From positions 1 to 11,858 of the forward strand of contig CAOJNR010000020.1 in NCBI GenBank assembly GCA_948439925.1: a DNA stretch of 11,858 nucleotides. Reading direction: 5' to 3'. The translations under genes were made by a program, and so were the position numbers. Source of the stretch: an uncultured Clostridia bacterium. GTDB taxonomy: Bacteria > Bacillota > Clostridia > Christensenellales > UBA1242. Shown in pieces: positions 5,027 through 11,858 of this stretch. Under the pieces are notes generated by a model. That model made no database searches. It was given only the letters and a program-made list of their open reading frames with translations, and was not told the origin of the DNA. Each line of letters starts with the position of its first letter. The first letter of the stretch is position 1.

Positions 5027-6487
5027 ATGAAGCTTGGCAAGATTTTAAGTGGAATAAATTTTTATGCAGACATGGAACTGCTTAAAACTGATATAGTTGA
5101 TATAAAAACAAACAGCAATGAGGTCCAAGAAGGTGATCTTTTTATTGCCATGAAAGGAGTCACAAGTGACGGTAATGATTTTATTCGTCAGGCTTTTTCA
5201 CGCGGTGCAGTGGCTGTTATAAGTGACAAAGAAGTTGGCAAAAATATCATTGAGGTAAAGGACGCGCGTGAGGCATATTCTCTTGCGTCAAAAAACTTCT
5301 TTGGCAAGGCTTGTGATGACTTACATATCATTGCAGTGACTGGCACAAACGGAAAGACAACGACCACAAGTTTGGTTGCTGAAATTCTCAAAGGCGGAAA
5401 GATTCCTGTTGGACTGATTGGAACAGAAGGAGTTAAGTTCAATGGCAAAAAGATTGAAACGGGATTCACCACACCTGACCCTTATCTTCTTCACAAGTTA
5501 TTTAAAGAAATGAAAGAGGAAGGAATTGAGTATGTTGTCATGGAAGCGTCGGCTCATGCCATTGCACTCAAAAAACTTGAAGGAATCAAGTTTGACATCG
5601 GTGTTTTAACAAATATAACCGAAGATCACCTCGACTTTTTTGGCGATATGGAAAAGTATGCAAAGGCTAAGCTTGACTTTTTTGACAAAAAATATATTAA
5701 GCTCGGAATTGTTTGCTATGATGATCCTTATGCAAGAACTCTTCTTGACAAAGCAGGTGTTCCTATTCTCAGCTATGGACTTTCGCCACATAGTGATGTG
5801 TATGCAGGTGAGATAAAGGGTGGGTTTGATAACACAACATTCTCTTGCCGTTGCCTTGATGAAACCTTCCCAATTAAGACTAACCTTGTTGGAAGATACA
5901 ACATTCAAAACTCGCTGGCATCAATCATGACATGTCGTGCGCTTGGCGTTCCAACAGGGCTTATTCAAGCAAACCTTCGCTACATCACAGCAGTTGAAGG
6001 CAGATTTAATGTTATTCAGTATATGGGATTAAATATCGTGATTGACTATGCTCACACGCCAGACGGCATTGAAAAGGTCATTGAAACTGCAAGGGATATC
6101 ACCAAAAATCGAGTGATAACTCTGTTTGGTTGTGGTGGCAATCGTGACAGACAGAAAAGAAAGATTATGGGAGAGATTGCAAGCAAGAATTCAGATCTTG
6201 TTTATGTAACGAGTGATAACCCAAGATTTGAAGAGCCAATGGATATTATAAATGAAATCAAAGAAGGCTTGTCTGGCAATTATGTGATATGTGAAGACAG
6301 GGCAACTGCGATAAGCTTGGCGCTTGGCGAGTGCAAAGAGGGTGACACACTTATTATTGCTGGAAAAGGTGGAGAAAAATATCAAGACATAATGGGTGTC
6401 AAACATCCGTATAATGATTTTGATGTTGTTCATAATTATTTCAGAAATCAGTTTGTGGAAATAAAGGGTGGTGAAAATGATTTATAG
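5027..6487 (+). CDS. murE: UDP-MurNAc-tripeptide synthetase, meso-DAP type
   Basis: MurE adds the third residue of the stem peptide to UDP-MurNAc-L-Ala-D-Glu with ATP, in the cytoplasm. The 486-aa length is normal. Domain 1 carries TNSNEVQEGDLFIAMKG (28-44). The ATP loop is GTNGKTT (106-112), and TTPDP (148-152) contacts substrate. Lys215 in YAKAKLDFF is the expected carbamylated lysine. VIDYAHTPDG (338-347) and GCGGNRDRQKR (368-378) are standard. DNPR (397-400) is the motif of meso-diaminopimelate enzymes, so I infer a DAP cross-linked wall. Two departures from the usual sequence are MEASAHAIAL (172-181) in place of MEVSSHALAL, and GKGGEKYQ (446-453) in place of GKGHExYQ. Its stop overlaps the mraY start by 11 nt. 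Confidence 0.96.
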   Translation: MKLGKILSGINFYADMELLKTDIVDIKTNSNEVQEGDLFIAMKGVTSDGNDFIRQAFSRGAVAVISDKEVGKNIIEVKDAREAYSLASKNFFGKACDDLHIIAVTGTNGKTTTTSLVAEILKGGKIPVGLIGTEGVKFNGKKIETGFTTPDPYLLHKLFKEMKEEGIEYVVMEASAHAIALKKLEGIKFDIGVLTNITEDHLDFFGDMEKYAKAKLDFFDKKYIKLGIVCYDDPYARTLLDKAGVPILSYGLSPHSDVYAGEIKGGFDNTTFSCRCLDETFPIKTNLVGRYNIQNSLASIMTCRALGVPTGLIQANLRYITAVEGRFNVIQYMGLNIVIDYAHTPDGIEKVIETARDITKNRVITLFGCGGNRDRQKRKIMGEIASKNSDLVYVTSDNPRFEEPMDIINEIKEGLSGNYVICEDRATAISLALGECKEGDTLIIAGKGGEKYQDIMGVKHPYNDFDVVHNYFRNQFVEIKGGENDL

Positions 6488-7436
6488 TTATGTTCTCGCG
6501 TTCCTGACAAGTTTAGTCTTGGGAATACTCATTTCAAAGCCTATAATTTTGGTTTGCAGAAAACTTAAAGTTTCGCAAACCATTCTTCACTATGTGGACA
6601 AGCATGCCTCGAAAAGTGGAACGGCAACGATGGGAGGTTGGATTTTTATTTTGGCCACAATTCCTTGCCTAATTTTTGTGCGAGGTGATTTTCTTGTGCC
6701 TTGTCTTGTTTTGCTTACCATGCTAAGTTATGGCTTTCTTGGCTTTCTTGACGATTTTATAAAAATTCGTTTTCATCAAAACGAGGGACTAAAACCTTAT
6801 CAAAAAATAATCGGACAAGTTGGCATTGCTCTCATTCTTGCAATTTTTGTTTATTTAAACGTTGGGACAAGCCTCAACTTTTTCGGATTAAAACTTGATT
6901 TGTCATGGGGGATAATTCCTTTTATAATTGTCTTTTTTGTGGCTGTGACAAACTCGGTCAATTTAACTGATGGTCTTGATGGTCTTGCAGGCGGAGTGAG
7001 TGCAACTTATCTCATATTTTTTGGTATTATCCTTGCTCTTCTCTCTTTTGCTAACCTTGCAATAATTTCCTTTGCCATGGTTGGAGCGCTTTTTGCATTT
7101 TTGATGGTCAATGGTTTTCCTGCCAAGATTTTTATGGGTGACACTGGCTCGCTGGCGCTTGGTGGACTTATTGCCTCACTTGCCGTTTTTTCAGGGCTTG
7201 AACTTATCGTGGCAATCATTGGCATACTCTTTGTGCTTACAACACTTTCCGACATCTTGCAGGTGGCATATTACAAAAAGACGAAAAAGCGAATTTTCAA
7301 AATGGCACCACTTCATCATCATTTTGAACAACTTGGGGTGCATGAAAATCGAATTGTGACAATATATATAATAATAACTTTGGTGGTCGGGCTCTGCACG
7401 GCACTTGGCTATTTTTATGTAGTTGGCGCAGTTTAA
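6477..7436 (+). CDS. mraY: Phospho-MurNAc-pentapeptide transferase MraY
   Basis: MraY is an integral membrane enzyme that transfers phospho-MurNAc-pentapeptide from UDP to undecaprenyl phosphate, forming lipid I. The 319-aa protein is rich in membrane helices. It shows SGTATMGG (47-54), the metal-binding Asp pair in GFLDDF (89-94), NSVNLTDGLDG (159-169), FPAKIFMGDTGS (214-225) and the HHHF motif (280-283) near the end. The segment SQTILHYVDKHASK (33-46) before TMGG differs from the usual GQxIRxxGPxSHxxK. The start is ATG 6477, since AAGGGTGG (6464-6471) is 5 nt upstream. An in-frame GTG at 6468 would place the start inside the SD. It overlaps murE by 11 nt, so translation is probably coupled. 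murF normally sits between these two genes and is not here. Confidence 0.96.
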   Translation: MIYSYVLAFLTSLVLGILISKPIILVCRKLKVSQTILHYVDKHASKSGTATMGGWIFILATIPCLIFVRGDFLVPCLVLLTMLSYGFLGFLDDFIKIRFHQNEGLKPYQKIIGQVGIALILAIFVYLNVGTSLNFFGLKLDLSWGIIPFIIVFFVAVTNSVNLTDGLDGLAGGVSATYLIFFGIILALLSFANLAIISFAMVGALFAFLMVNGFPAKIFMGDTGSLALGGLIASLAVFSGLELIVAIIGILFVLTTLSDILQVAYYKKTKKRIFKMAPLHHHFEQLGVHENRIVTIYIIITLVVGLCTALGYFYVVGAV

Positions 7437-7486
7437 AAATATTATTTAAATTTTGCCCTTGACCAATCAAAGATTTTAGGAGAATT

Positions 7487-8797
7487 ATGAAATCATTGAA
7501 AGGTAAAAGGGTGCTTGTTTATGGCATGGGAACAAGCGGACAGTCGGCTTGCAAACTTCTTCACAGTAAAGGTGCATGTGTCAGCTTTTATGATGATGAG
7601 GAAAGGTTTGCCAGCCTATTTTGTTATGATAAAAGTCCAAGCGCTGATGGCTATGACCTCGTTGTTGTCAGTCCTGGCGTGAAAGTTCTTGGCAACGAAC
7701 TATTATCAAGATTCCTCATGAGCAAAGTTCCTGTGATAAGTGAACTTGATCTTGGTTATAACTTTTGCAAAGGTAAGATTGTTGCCATAACTGGAACAAA
7801 TGGCAAAACCACAGTAACTTCACTTGTTGGAAAGTGCGTCAAAGAAAGCGGACGCCAAACTTTTGTGTGCGGAAATATTGGCTTGCCTTTTTCTTCTGTT
7901 TGTGAACAGGGTGACAAGGACAGTGTGTATGTTGTTGAGGTTTCAAACTTTCAGCTTGAACTATCCTCCCATTTTCGTGGCGACATAGCCTGCGTTTTAA
8001 ACTTGGCACCAGATCATATAGATAGGCACGGCAACTTTGAAGAATATGTCCGAGTCAAAAGCAAAATTCTGGCTGAAAAAGGTAGACAAAAGGTTGTTTT
8101 AAACTTTGACGACAAATTGACTCGTGGACTGAAAATTTCCAAAAAAGTGCAATTTTTCTCAAAAAATCCGCTTAATAAAGGCGTTTCAGTTAAAAATAAC
8201 TGGATTTGCATAAATAATACCAAAGTGATATCTTGCAATGATATTTCTCTTTTTGGTTCAAAAAATCTTGAAAACGTTTTGGCAAGTGTGGCAATTTGTT
8301 CGAAGCTTCGAATAAAACCAAAAACTCTCAAAAATTCAATCGCAACTTTTAAAGCTCCACCACATAGGCTTGAATATCTTGGCTCAATCGCAGGAGCTGA
8401 GGTTTTCGATGACAGCAAGGCAACCAACATTTCATCAGTTGAAATGGCTGTTGAGGCGCTTGGAAATGATAGGCTGGTTCTTCTTATGGGCGGGCAAAAC
8501 AAGAATTGTGATTTTGATGAATTTTTTGAAAAAGGTTACAGCTTTGAAAAACTCTACTGTTTCGGCGAGGCAGGGGAGTATCTCTATGAAACTGCTCAAA
8601 AGTTTGGCTATGCGCCACAGCTCTTTAAAACAATGAAAAGTTGTGTAAGTTTTGTTCGTCAGCATCTAGAAGAGGGACAAATAATTTTGCTCTCGCCAGG
8701 TTGTGCAAGTTTTGACGAGTTCGGCTCTTATGCGATAAGAGGTCAAGTTTTTAAGGAGTTGATGTTTGAAAGCTATGAGAAAATTGAGAATAAATAA
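7487..8797 (+). CDS. murD: UDP-MurNAc-L-alanine--D-glutamate ligase
   Basis: MurD adds D-glutamate to UDP-MurNAc-L-Ala using ATP. The 436-aa protein begins with a Rossmann-type UDP-binding domain (KRVLVYGMGTSGQSA, 7-21) and VVVSPGV (59-65). The ATP loop is GTNGKTT (103-109). Lys191 in YVRVKSKIL is the expected carbamylated residue, followed by HRLE (293-296) and DDSKATN (308-314). The C-terminal motif is SPGCASFDEF (403-412) in place of the common SPACASFDxF, and EVSNFQLE (151-158) in place of EVSSFQLE. SD AGGAG (7478-7482) is 4 nt from ATG. The 50-nt gap after mraY shows no clear promoter. The last 32 nt overlap the start of ftsW. Confidence 0.96.
   Translation: MKSLKGKRVLVYGMGTSGQSACKLLHSKGACVSFYDDEERFASLFCYDKSPSADGYDLVVVSPGVKVLGNELLSRFLMSKVPVISELDLGYNFCKGKIVAITGTNGKTTVTSLVGKCVKESGRQTFVCGNIGLPFSSVCEQGDKDSVYVVEVSNFQLELSSHFRGDIACVLNLAPDHIDRHGNFEEYVRVKSKILAEKGRQKVVLNFDDKLTRGLKISKKVQFFSKNPLNKGVSVKNNWICINNTKVISCNDISLFGSKNLENVLASVAICSKLRIKPKTLKNSIATFKAPPHRLEYLGSIAGAEVFDDSKATNISSVEMAVEALGNDRLVLLMGGQNKNCDFDEFFEKGYSFEKLYCFGEAGEYLYETAQKFGYAPQLFKTMKSCVSFVRQHLEEGQIILLSPGCASFDEFGSYAIRGQVFKELMFESYEKIENK
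8753..8758 (+). promoter_or_regulatory. Ribosome binding site fixing the ftsW TTG start
   Basis: AAGGAG inside the murD 3' end is 7 nt before TTG 8766 but 16 nt before the next in-frame ATG (8775). This favours the TTG. An ATG at 8762 is in the murD frame and is not a start for this gene. Confidence 0.65.
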
Positions 8798-9932
8798 AAG
8801 CGTTCTGGCAATTATCCTTATTGTTCTGGCACTGTCATCTTTTGGTTGCCTTATGGTTTATTCTGCATCTTTTTATTCAGCCGAGCATCACTATGGCAAT
8901 GAGTATTTCTTCCTTTTCAAGCAGATTATGGGAGTTGTCTTGGGAATTGGTGCCATGCTCTTTTTCACCTTCTTTGACTATCATGCTTTGAAACGCTTTA
9001 AATGGTGGATAGTTGCAATTTCACTTGTGCTTCTTGCCTGTGTGTTTATTCCAGGTCTTGGCATGGAAAGTTATGGTGCAAAGCGCTGGGTTTCAATACT
9101 TGGCTTCTCAATTCAACCATCTGAGATAGCCAAATTTGCTCTTGTCATTTTCTGCGCAAGTCATCTTTCAGACAATCACGACAAAATCAAAACCCTCAAA
9201 GGTCTTATTCCCATTTTTATAGTGGGTGGAAGTTTGTGTTTGCTGATCATGCTGGAACCAAGTATGAGTGTGACCATGTGCATTGCTTTTGTGACACTTT
9301 TTATGTTGATAATTGGAGGCATGAGCAAAAAGCATACTCTTATGTTTTCAATCCCTGCATCGCTTGCTGTGCCAGCGCTGATCATTTTGGAGCCATATAG
9401 GCTCAAACGTCTGCTTGCTTTTATTGACCCTTGGGCGTCACCACAAGGCGAGGGTTTTCAGCTGATTCAATCACTTTATTCGCTTGGTTCAGGTGGTTGG
9501 TTTGGAGTTGGGATTTTTAATTCACGACAAAAATATCTTTTCCTTCCTTTTGCCGAGTCTGATTTTATCCTATCAATAATCGGTGAAGAGATTGGCTTTT
9601 TGGGATTGATTGCACTTATGGCACTGTTTTTGACTCTGGTTATTCTTCTTATAAAAATTGGACTTAATGCAAAGGACAGATTTGGTGCACTTCTTTCTTG
9701 CGGTGTCGCACTGATAATTGGAGTGCAAACACTTCTTAATATTGCAGTTGTAACTGGCTCAATTCCACCAACTGGCTTGCCACTGCCTTTTATCAGTTCT
9801 GGTGGAACAAGTGTTATGGTTTTTATGGCTGGAATTGGAATATGCCTTAATGTTTTACGGCAATCGTCGGGCGAGAAAAACTATATGTTTAAACTTTCTT
9901 CATTTAAAGTTAGGAAACGATCAAAAAATTGA
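8766..9932 (+). CDS. ftsW: SEDS glycosyltransferase of FtsW/SpoVE type
   Basis: SEDS proteins polymerise lipid II into glycan strands at the membrane, together with a class B PBP. The 388-aa protein has about ten hydrophobic segments. It carries GAKRW (104-108), QPSEIAK (117-123), DPW (221-223), SLYSLGSGGWFGVG (236-249), NSRQKYLFLPFAESDFI (252-268) with the Asp266 expected to be essential in the extracellular loop, GEE (273-275) and TGSIPPTGLPLPFISSGG (330-347). The PD of the LLQPDLGT motif is PS here (LEPSMSVT, 163-170). The C-terminus is short and basic. FtsW and SpoVE cannot be separated by sequence; the position after murD fits either. In Bacillota clusters murG usually follows, but here a terminator and murA do. 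Confidence 0.93.
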   Translation: MKAMRKLRINKSVLAIILIVLALSSFGCLMVYSASFYSAEHHYGNEYFFLFKQIMGVVLGIGAMLFFTFFDYHALKRFKWWIVAISLVLLACVFIPGLGMESYGAKRWVSILGFSIQPSEIAKFALVIFCASHLSDNHDKIKTLKGLIPIFIVGGSLCLLIMLEPSMSVTMCIAFVTLFMLIIGGMSKKHTLMFSIPASLAVPALIILEPYRLKRLLAFIDPWASPQGEGFQLIQSLYSLGSGGWFGVGIFNSRQKYLFLPFAESDFILSIIGEEIGFLGLIALMALFLTLVILLIKIGLNAKDRFGALLSCGVALIIGVQTLLNIAVVTGSIPPTGLPLPFISSGGTSVMVFMAGIGICLNVLRQSSGEKNYMFKLSSFKVRKRSKN

Positions 9933-9964
9933 TTGAATAAATATTTTAATATTAATTGTAAAAT
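9933..9964 (+). promoter_or_regulatory. Weak candidate murA promoter
   Basis: TAAAAT (9959-9964) could be a -10 element, but the nearest TTG-type -35 (TTGAAT, 9933-9938) is 20 bp away, too far for a good promoter. If active, it would give an RNA of about 45 nt before murA, made almost wholly of the terminator hairpin. Low confidence. Confidence 0.2.
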
Positions 9965-9971
9965 GCACCAT

Positions 9972-9981
9972 ATGTGCACAT
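9972..9981. repeat. 10-bp perfect palindrome before the murA terminator
   Basis: ATGTGCACAT is self-complementary and directly abuts the terminator stem. The flanking sequence also allows TGCAC/GTGCA pairing (9964-9978), so a second small hairpin is possible just upstream. It could be part of an alternative fold or an operator. Confidence 0.5.
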
Positions 9982-10013
9982 GACCTCATATAAAAATATG
10001 TGAGGTCTTTTTT
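9982..10013 (+). terminator. Intrinsic terminator or attenuator abutting the murA start codon
   Basis: An 11-bp stem (9982-9992 with 9997-10007, one G-U pair) and an AAAA loop are followed by six T (10008-10013), a textbook intrinsic terminator. The ATG of murA is the next base. GAGGT (10002-10006) in the 3' arm is the only SD-like sequence for murA, 8 nt from the ATG, so the folded hairpin would also hide it. It may simply end the ftsW transcript, but its position makes it a candidate switch for murA. Confidence 0.85.
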
Positions 10014-11270
10014 ATGGATAAGTTGTTTATAAACGGTGGGAATAAACTTTACGGCAAGATTTCAGTCAATGGTGCAAAAAATGCTCTTCTTCCAGTGCTT
10101 GCGGGCGTGATTATGGTTGATGGAATGGTTACGCTCAAAAAAGTGCCCAAATATTCTGACGTTCTTGCCATGTGTGAAATTCTTTCAAACCTTGGCGCAA
10201 AAGTGAACTGGCATGGCAGTGACCTCATCATAGACTCCTCAACCATAGAGGAGCATACCATAACATCTCAACTGGCTGGGTCACTTCGCTCATCCATTTT
10301 CGCGCTTGGTCCACTTCTATGTCGGCATAAGATTGCCAAGGTTGCCTATCCAGGCGGTTGTGAAATTGGTCTAAGACCGATTGATATTCACCTCAATGGA
10401 CTTCGAGTGATGGGCACACGGATTGTTGAAAAAAATGGTTACATATATGCAAACGGCGAAAGCATGGAGGGCTGTGATGTCACTTTAAGTTTTGCAAGTG
10501 TGGGCGCAACTGAAAACATTATGATGGCTGGCGTGATGACAAGAGGTATCACCAGAATTTTTAATCCAGCAAAAGAGCCTGAGATTGTTGACCTTCAAGA
10601 TTTTCTCAATGCATGCGGTGCAAAGGTGAGCGGAGCAGGCACAAACATGATCTATATTGAAGGCGTGGAAAGTTTGCACGGATGCATATATGAGGTTATT
10701 CCAGACCGCATTGCTGGCGGAACTTATCTTCTTATGTGTGCAATGTGTGGGGGAGAAATTGAGATTGAAAACTTTTTGCCTTATCATAATCAAGCACTTT
10801 TGTCAAAATTTTCTCAAAGTGCTTGCAAGATTGACATAAAAGATGATAGAATATTTGTAAGCTCTTCTGGCAGGCTTGACTCATTCATTGACGTTGAAAC
10901 AGCAGTCTATCCTGGTCTTCCGACCGATTTGCAACCACAGATAATGGCGCTTCAAACGGTCAGTAATGGATATTGCCTTGTGGTTGAGAATTTGTTTGAG
11001 TCGCGCTTTAAGCATGTTCCAGAGCTTATCAAAATGGGCGCAGATATAAAGTTTCGCTCAAATGTTTGCGTTATCAAAGGAAAGGAAAAACTCTATGGAG
11101 CGGATGTCAATTCGCCAGACCTTCGTGGCGGAATTGCTCTTGTAATGGCTGGAATGAAAGCAGAAGGCTACACAACGATTAGTGGAATTGAACTGATTGA
11201 CCGAGGCTACTATCAAATCGAAAAGAAACTTGCGCCTCTTGGTGTGGATATAAAACGTATAGAAAAATAA
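10014..11270 (+). CDS. murA: UDP-N-acetylglucosamine 1-carboxyvinyltransferase
   Basis: MurA transfers enolpyruvate from PEP to UDP-GlcNAc, the first committed step of peptidoglycan synthesis, in the cytoplasm. The 418-aa protein is of normal length. It shows NGAKNALLP with Lys22 and Asn23, PGGCEIGLRPIDIHL with Cys116 (the residue alkylated by fosfomycin), YPGLPTDLQPQ with Asp305 as the likely general base, and DLRGG with Arg371. Cys rather than Asp at 116 predicts fosfomycin susceptibility at the target level. The start is fixed because MDKLFINGG matches the family N-terminus and only T-tract precedes it. The gene sits between ftsW and ftsQ, where many Bacillota place murG or murA. Low-GC Gram-positives often have a second MurA, which cannot be judged here. 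Confidence 0.96.
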   Translation: MDKLFINGGNKLYGKISVNGAKNALLPVLAGVIMVDGMVTLKKVPKYSDVLAMCEILSNLGAKVNWHGSDLIIDSSTIEEHTITSQLAGSLRSSIFALGPLLCRHKIAKVAYPGGCEIGLRPIDIHLNGLRVMGTRIVEKNGYIYANGESMEGCDVTLSFASVGATENIMMAGVMTRGITRIFNPAKEPEIVDLQDFLNACGAKVSGAGTNMIYIEGVESLHGCIYEVIPDRIAGGTYLLMCAMCGGEIEIENFLPYHNQALLSKFSQSACKIDIKDDRIFVSSSGRLDSFIDVETAVYPGLPTDLQPQIMALQTVSNGYCLVVENLFESRFKHVPELIKMGADIKFRSNVCVIKGKEKLYGADVNSPDLRGGIALVMAGMKAEGYTTISGIELIDRGYYQIEKKLAPLGVDIKRIEK

Positions 11271-11284
11271 TATAAATCAAAATT

Positions 11285-11291
11285 AAAGGAG
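11285..11291 (+). promoter_or_regulatory. Ribosome binding site fixing the ftsQ TTG start
   Basis: AAAGGAG lies 6 nt before TTG 11298. The next in-frame ATG (11337) lies inside the predicted membrane helix and has no suitable SD spacing, so the TTG is preferred. Confidence 0.75.
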
Positions 11292-11297
11292 TGTTTT

Positions 11298-11858
11298 TTG
11301 AGTAAGAAAAAAAAGTGGATAATTGGAGGAAGTGTTATGCTGGGCTTGATTGGTCTTGTCATTCTTCTTTTGTTCACTCTTTTTGCACTCAAAAACGTTG
11401 AAGTTGACTTTCGGACAAGCACTTCAAATCTGACAGCAACAAGTGAAGAAATTGTTGCAAGCGGAGATTTTGCATATGGAACAAGTGTGATTTTTCACAG
11501 CAAAAAAGGCTATATGGAAAATATTGAAAAAACATATCCTTATATAAAAGTCATCAATATTGAAACTGTTTTTCCAAACAAGTTTGTCATCCACGTTGCC
11601 GAGCGAGAAGAAGTTTATGCAATCGCCAAAAATGAGAATGAGTTTTATATAACAGATCAAGAGTTCAAGGTTTTAAAAGTTGTTGACTCCTTCCTTTCAG
11701 AGCAATCGAATCCAATCCTTTTAAGTGGCGTGGAAGTTAAAACTGAAAAAGAGGTCGGTCAGTTCTTGGAAGTTGAAGGCTATGAGGATGTTTACTCAGC
11801 ACTGATTGAAAATAACCGTTTGCTTTTTGAGCAACAAGCACTTATTCAAGAAATAAAC
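11298..11858 (+). CDS. ftsQ: FtsQ/DivIB cell division protein (partial, 3' end beyond window)
   Basis: The frame is open from TTG 11298 to the window edge (187 codons). A short basic tail (SKKKKW) precedes one membrane helix (about residues 8-30, rich in Leu, Val and Ile). Then comes an extracytoplasmic region resembling a POTRA domain followed by the FtsQ beta domain: VEVDFRTSTSNLTATSEEIV (34-53), YPYIKVINIETVFPNKFVIHVAEREEVYAI (about 82-111) and FYITDQEFKVL (118-128). The PNKFVIHVAERE stretch is typical of FtsQ/DivIB. This protein links early and late divisome parts (FtsL/FtsB type partners) outside the membrane. It follows murA by 27 nt with no terminator, so both are probably on one transcript. 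Confidence 0.88.
   Translation, partial: MSKKKKWIIGGSVMLGLIGLVILLLFTLFALKNVEVDFRTSTSNLTATSEEIVASGDFAYGTSVIFHSKKGYMENIEKTYPYIKVINIETVFPNKFVIHVAEREEVYAIAKNENEFYITDQEFKVLKVVDSFLSEQSNPILLSGVEVKTEKEVGQFLEVEGYEDVYSALIENNRLLFEQQALIQEIN

Noticed and set aside
6468..6476. GTG start for mraY three codons upstream
   Set aside because: It falls inside the SD; ATG 6477 has correct spacing.
8014..8502. 162-codon open frame on the minus strand inside murD
   Set aside because: It lies wholly opposite a well-supported murD, has no SD or family resemblance, and its composition reflects the antisense of a conserved gene.
11307..11314. Eight-A run near the start of ftsQ as a programmed frameshift site
   Set aside because: The run encodes the usual lysine-rich tail, and no useful alternative product is visible; A-runs are common in AT-rich genomes.
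11424..11660. 78-codon minus-strand frame opposite ftsQ
   Set aside because: It is a shadow of the FtsQ coding region, with no SD and no domain.
1..11858. CRISPR arrays, tRNA or rRNA genes, insertion sequences, defence systems
   Set aside because: I saw no regularly spaced repeats, no tRNA-like cloverleaf sequences, no rRNA segments and no transposase or nuclease reading frames in the window.

Overview
The window is AT-rich bacterial DNA. It carries most of a division and cell wall (dcw) cluster of Bacillota type, probably from a low-GC Clostridia-like anaerobe. The evidence is a SpoVG homologue, Shine-Dalgarno (SD) sites built on AGGAGG, several TTG starts, the order murE-mraY-murD-ftsW-murA-ftsQ, and a MurE with the DNPR motif of meso-diaminopimelate enzymes. 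I cannot name a genus from the sequence.

Layout. Positions 1-888 (minus) hold the N-terminal membrane part of an ABC exporter, cut by the window edge. Positions 899-1018 hold a terminator-like hairpin with a run of nine G and an imperfect palindrome. Positions 1019-1285 (minus) are spoVG. Positions 1286-1428 are a divergent control region with two perfect palindromes around the likely spoVG promoter. From 1429 everything runs on the plus strand: an alpha/beta hydrolase, a membrane-anchored MurF-type ligase and Ddl (1429-4696), then a 330-bp gap with no convincing gene, then murE, mraY, murD and ftsW/spoVE (5027-9932), an intrinsic terminator, murA (10014-11270) and the start of ftsQ/divIB (11298 to the edge).

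How the genes work together. MurA commits UDP-GlcNAc to peptidoglycan. MurD and MurE add D-Glu and the third residue, and Ddl makes D-Ala-D-Ala, which MurF adds. MraY moves the finished precursor onto undecaprenyl phosphate. The FtsW/SpoVE SEDS protein polymerises glycan, and FtsQ belongs to the divisome. murC and murG are absent here, and murF is not between murE and mraY but upstream beside ddl, in an unusual membrane-anchored form.

The most striking non-coding element lies between ftsW and murA. The murA start codon directly follows the T-tract of a strong terminator, and its only SD-like sequence lies in the 3' arm of that hairpin. murA could therefore be controlled by transcription termination and by SD masking at one site. 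Other points of interest are an ABC exporter half that seems to lack one transmembrane helix, a hydrolase gene with no SD, and the paired palindromes at spoVG.
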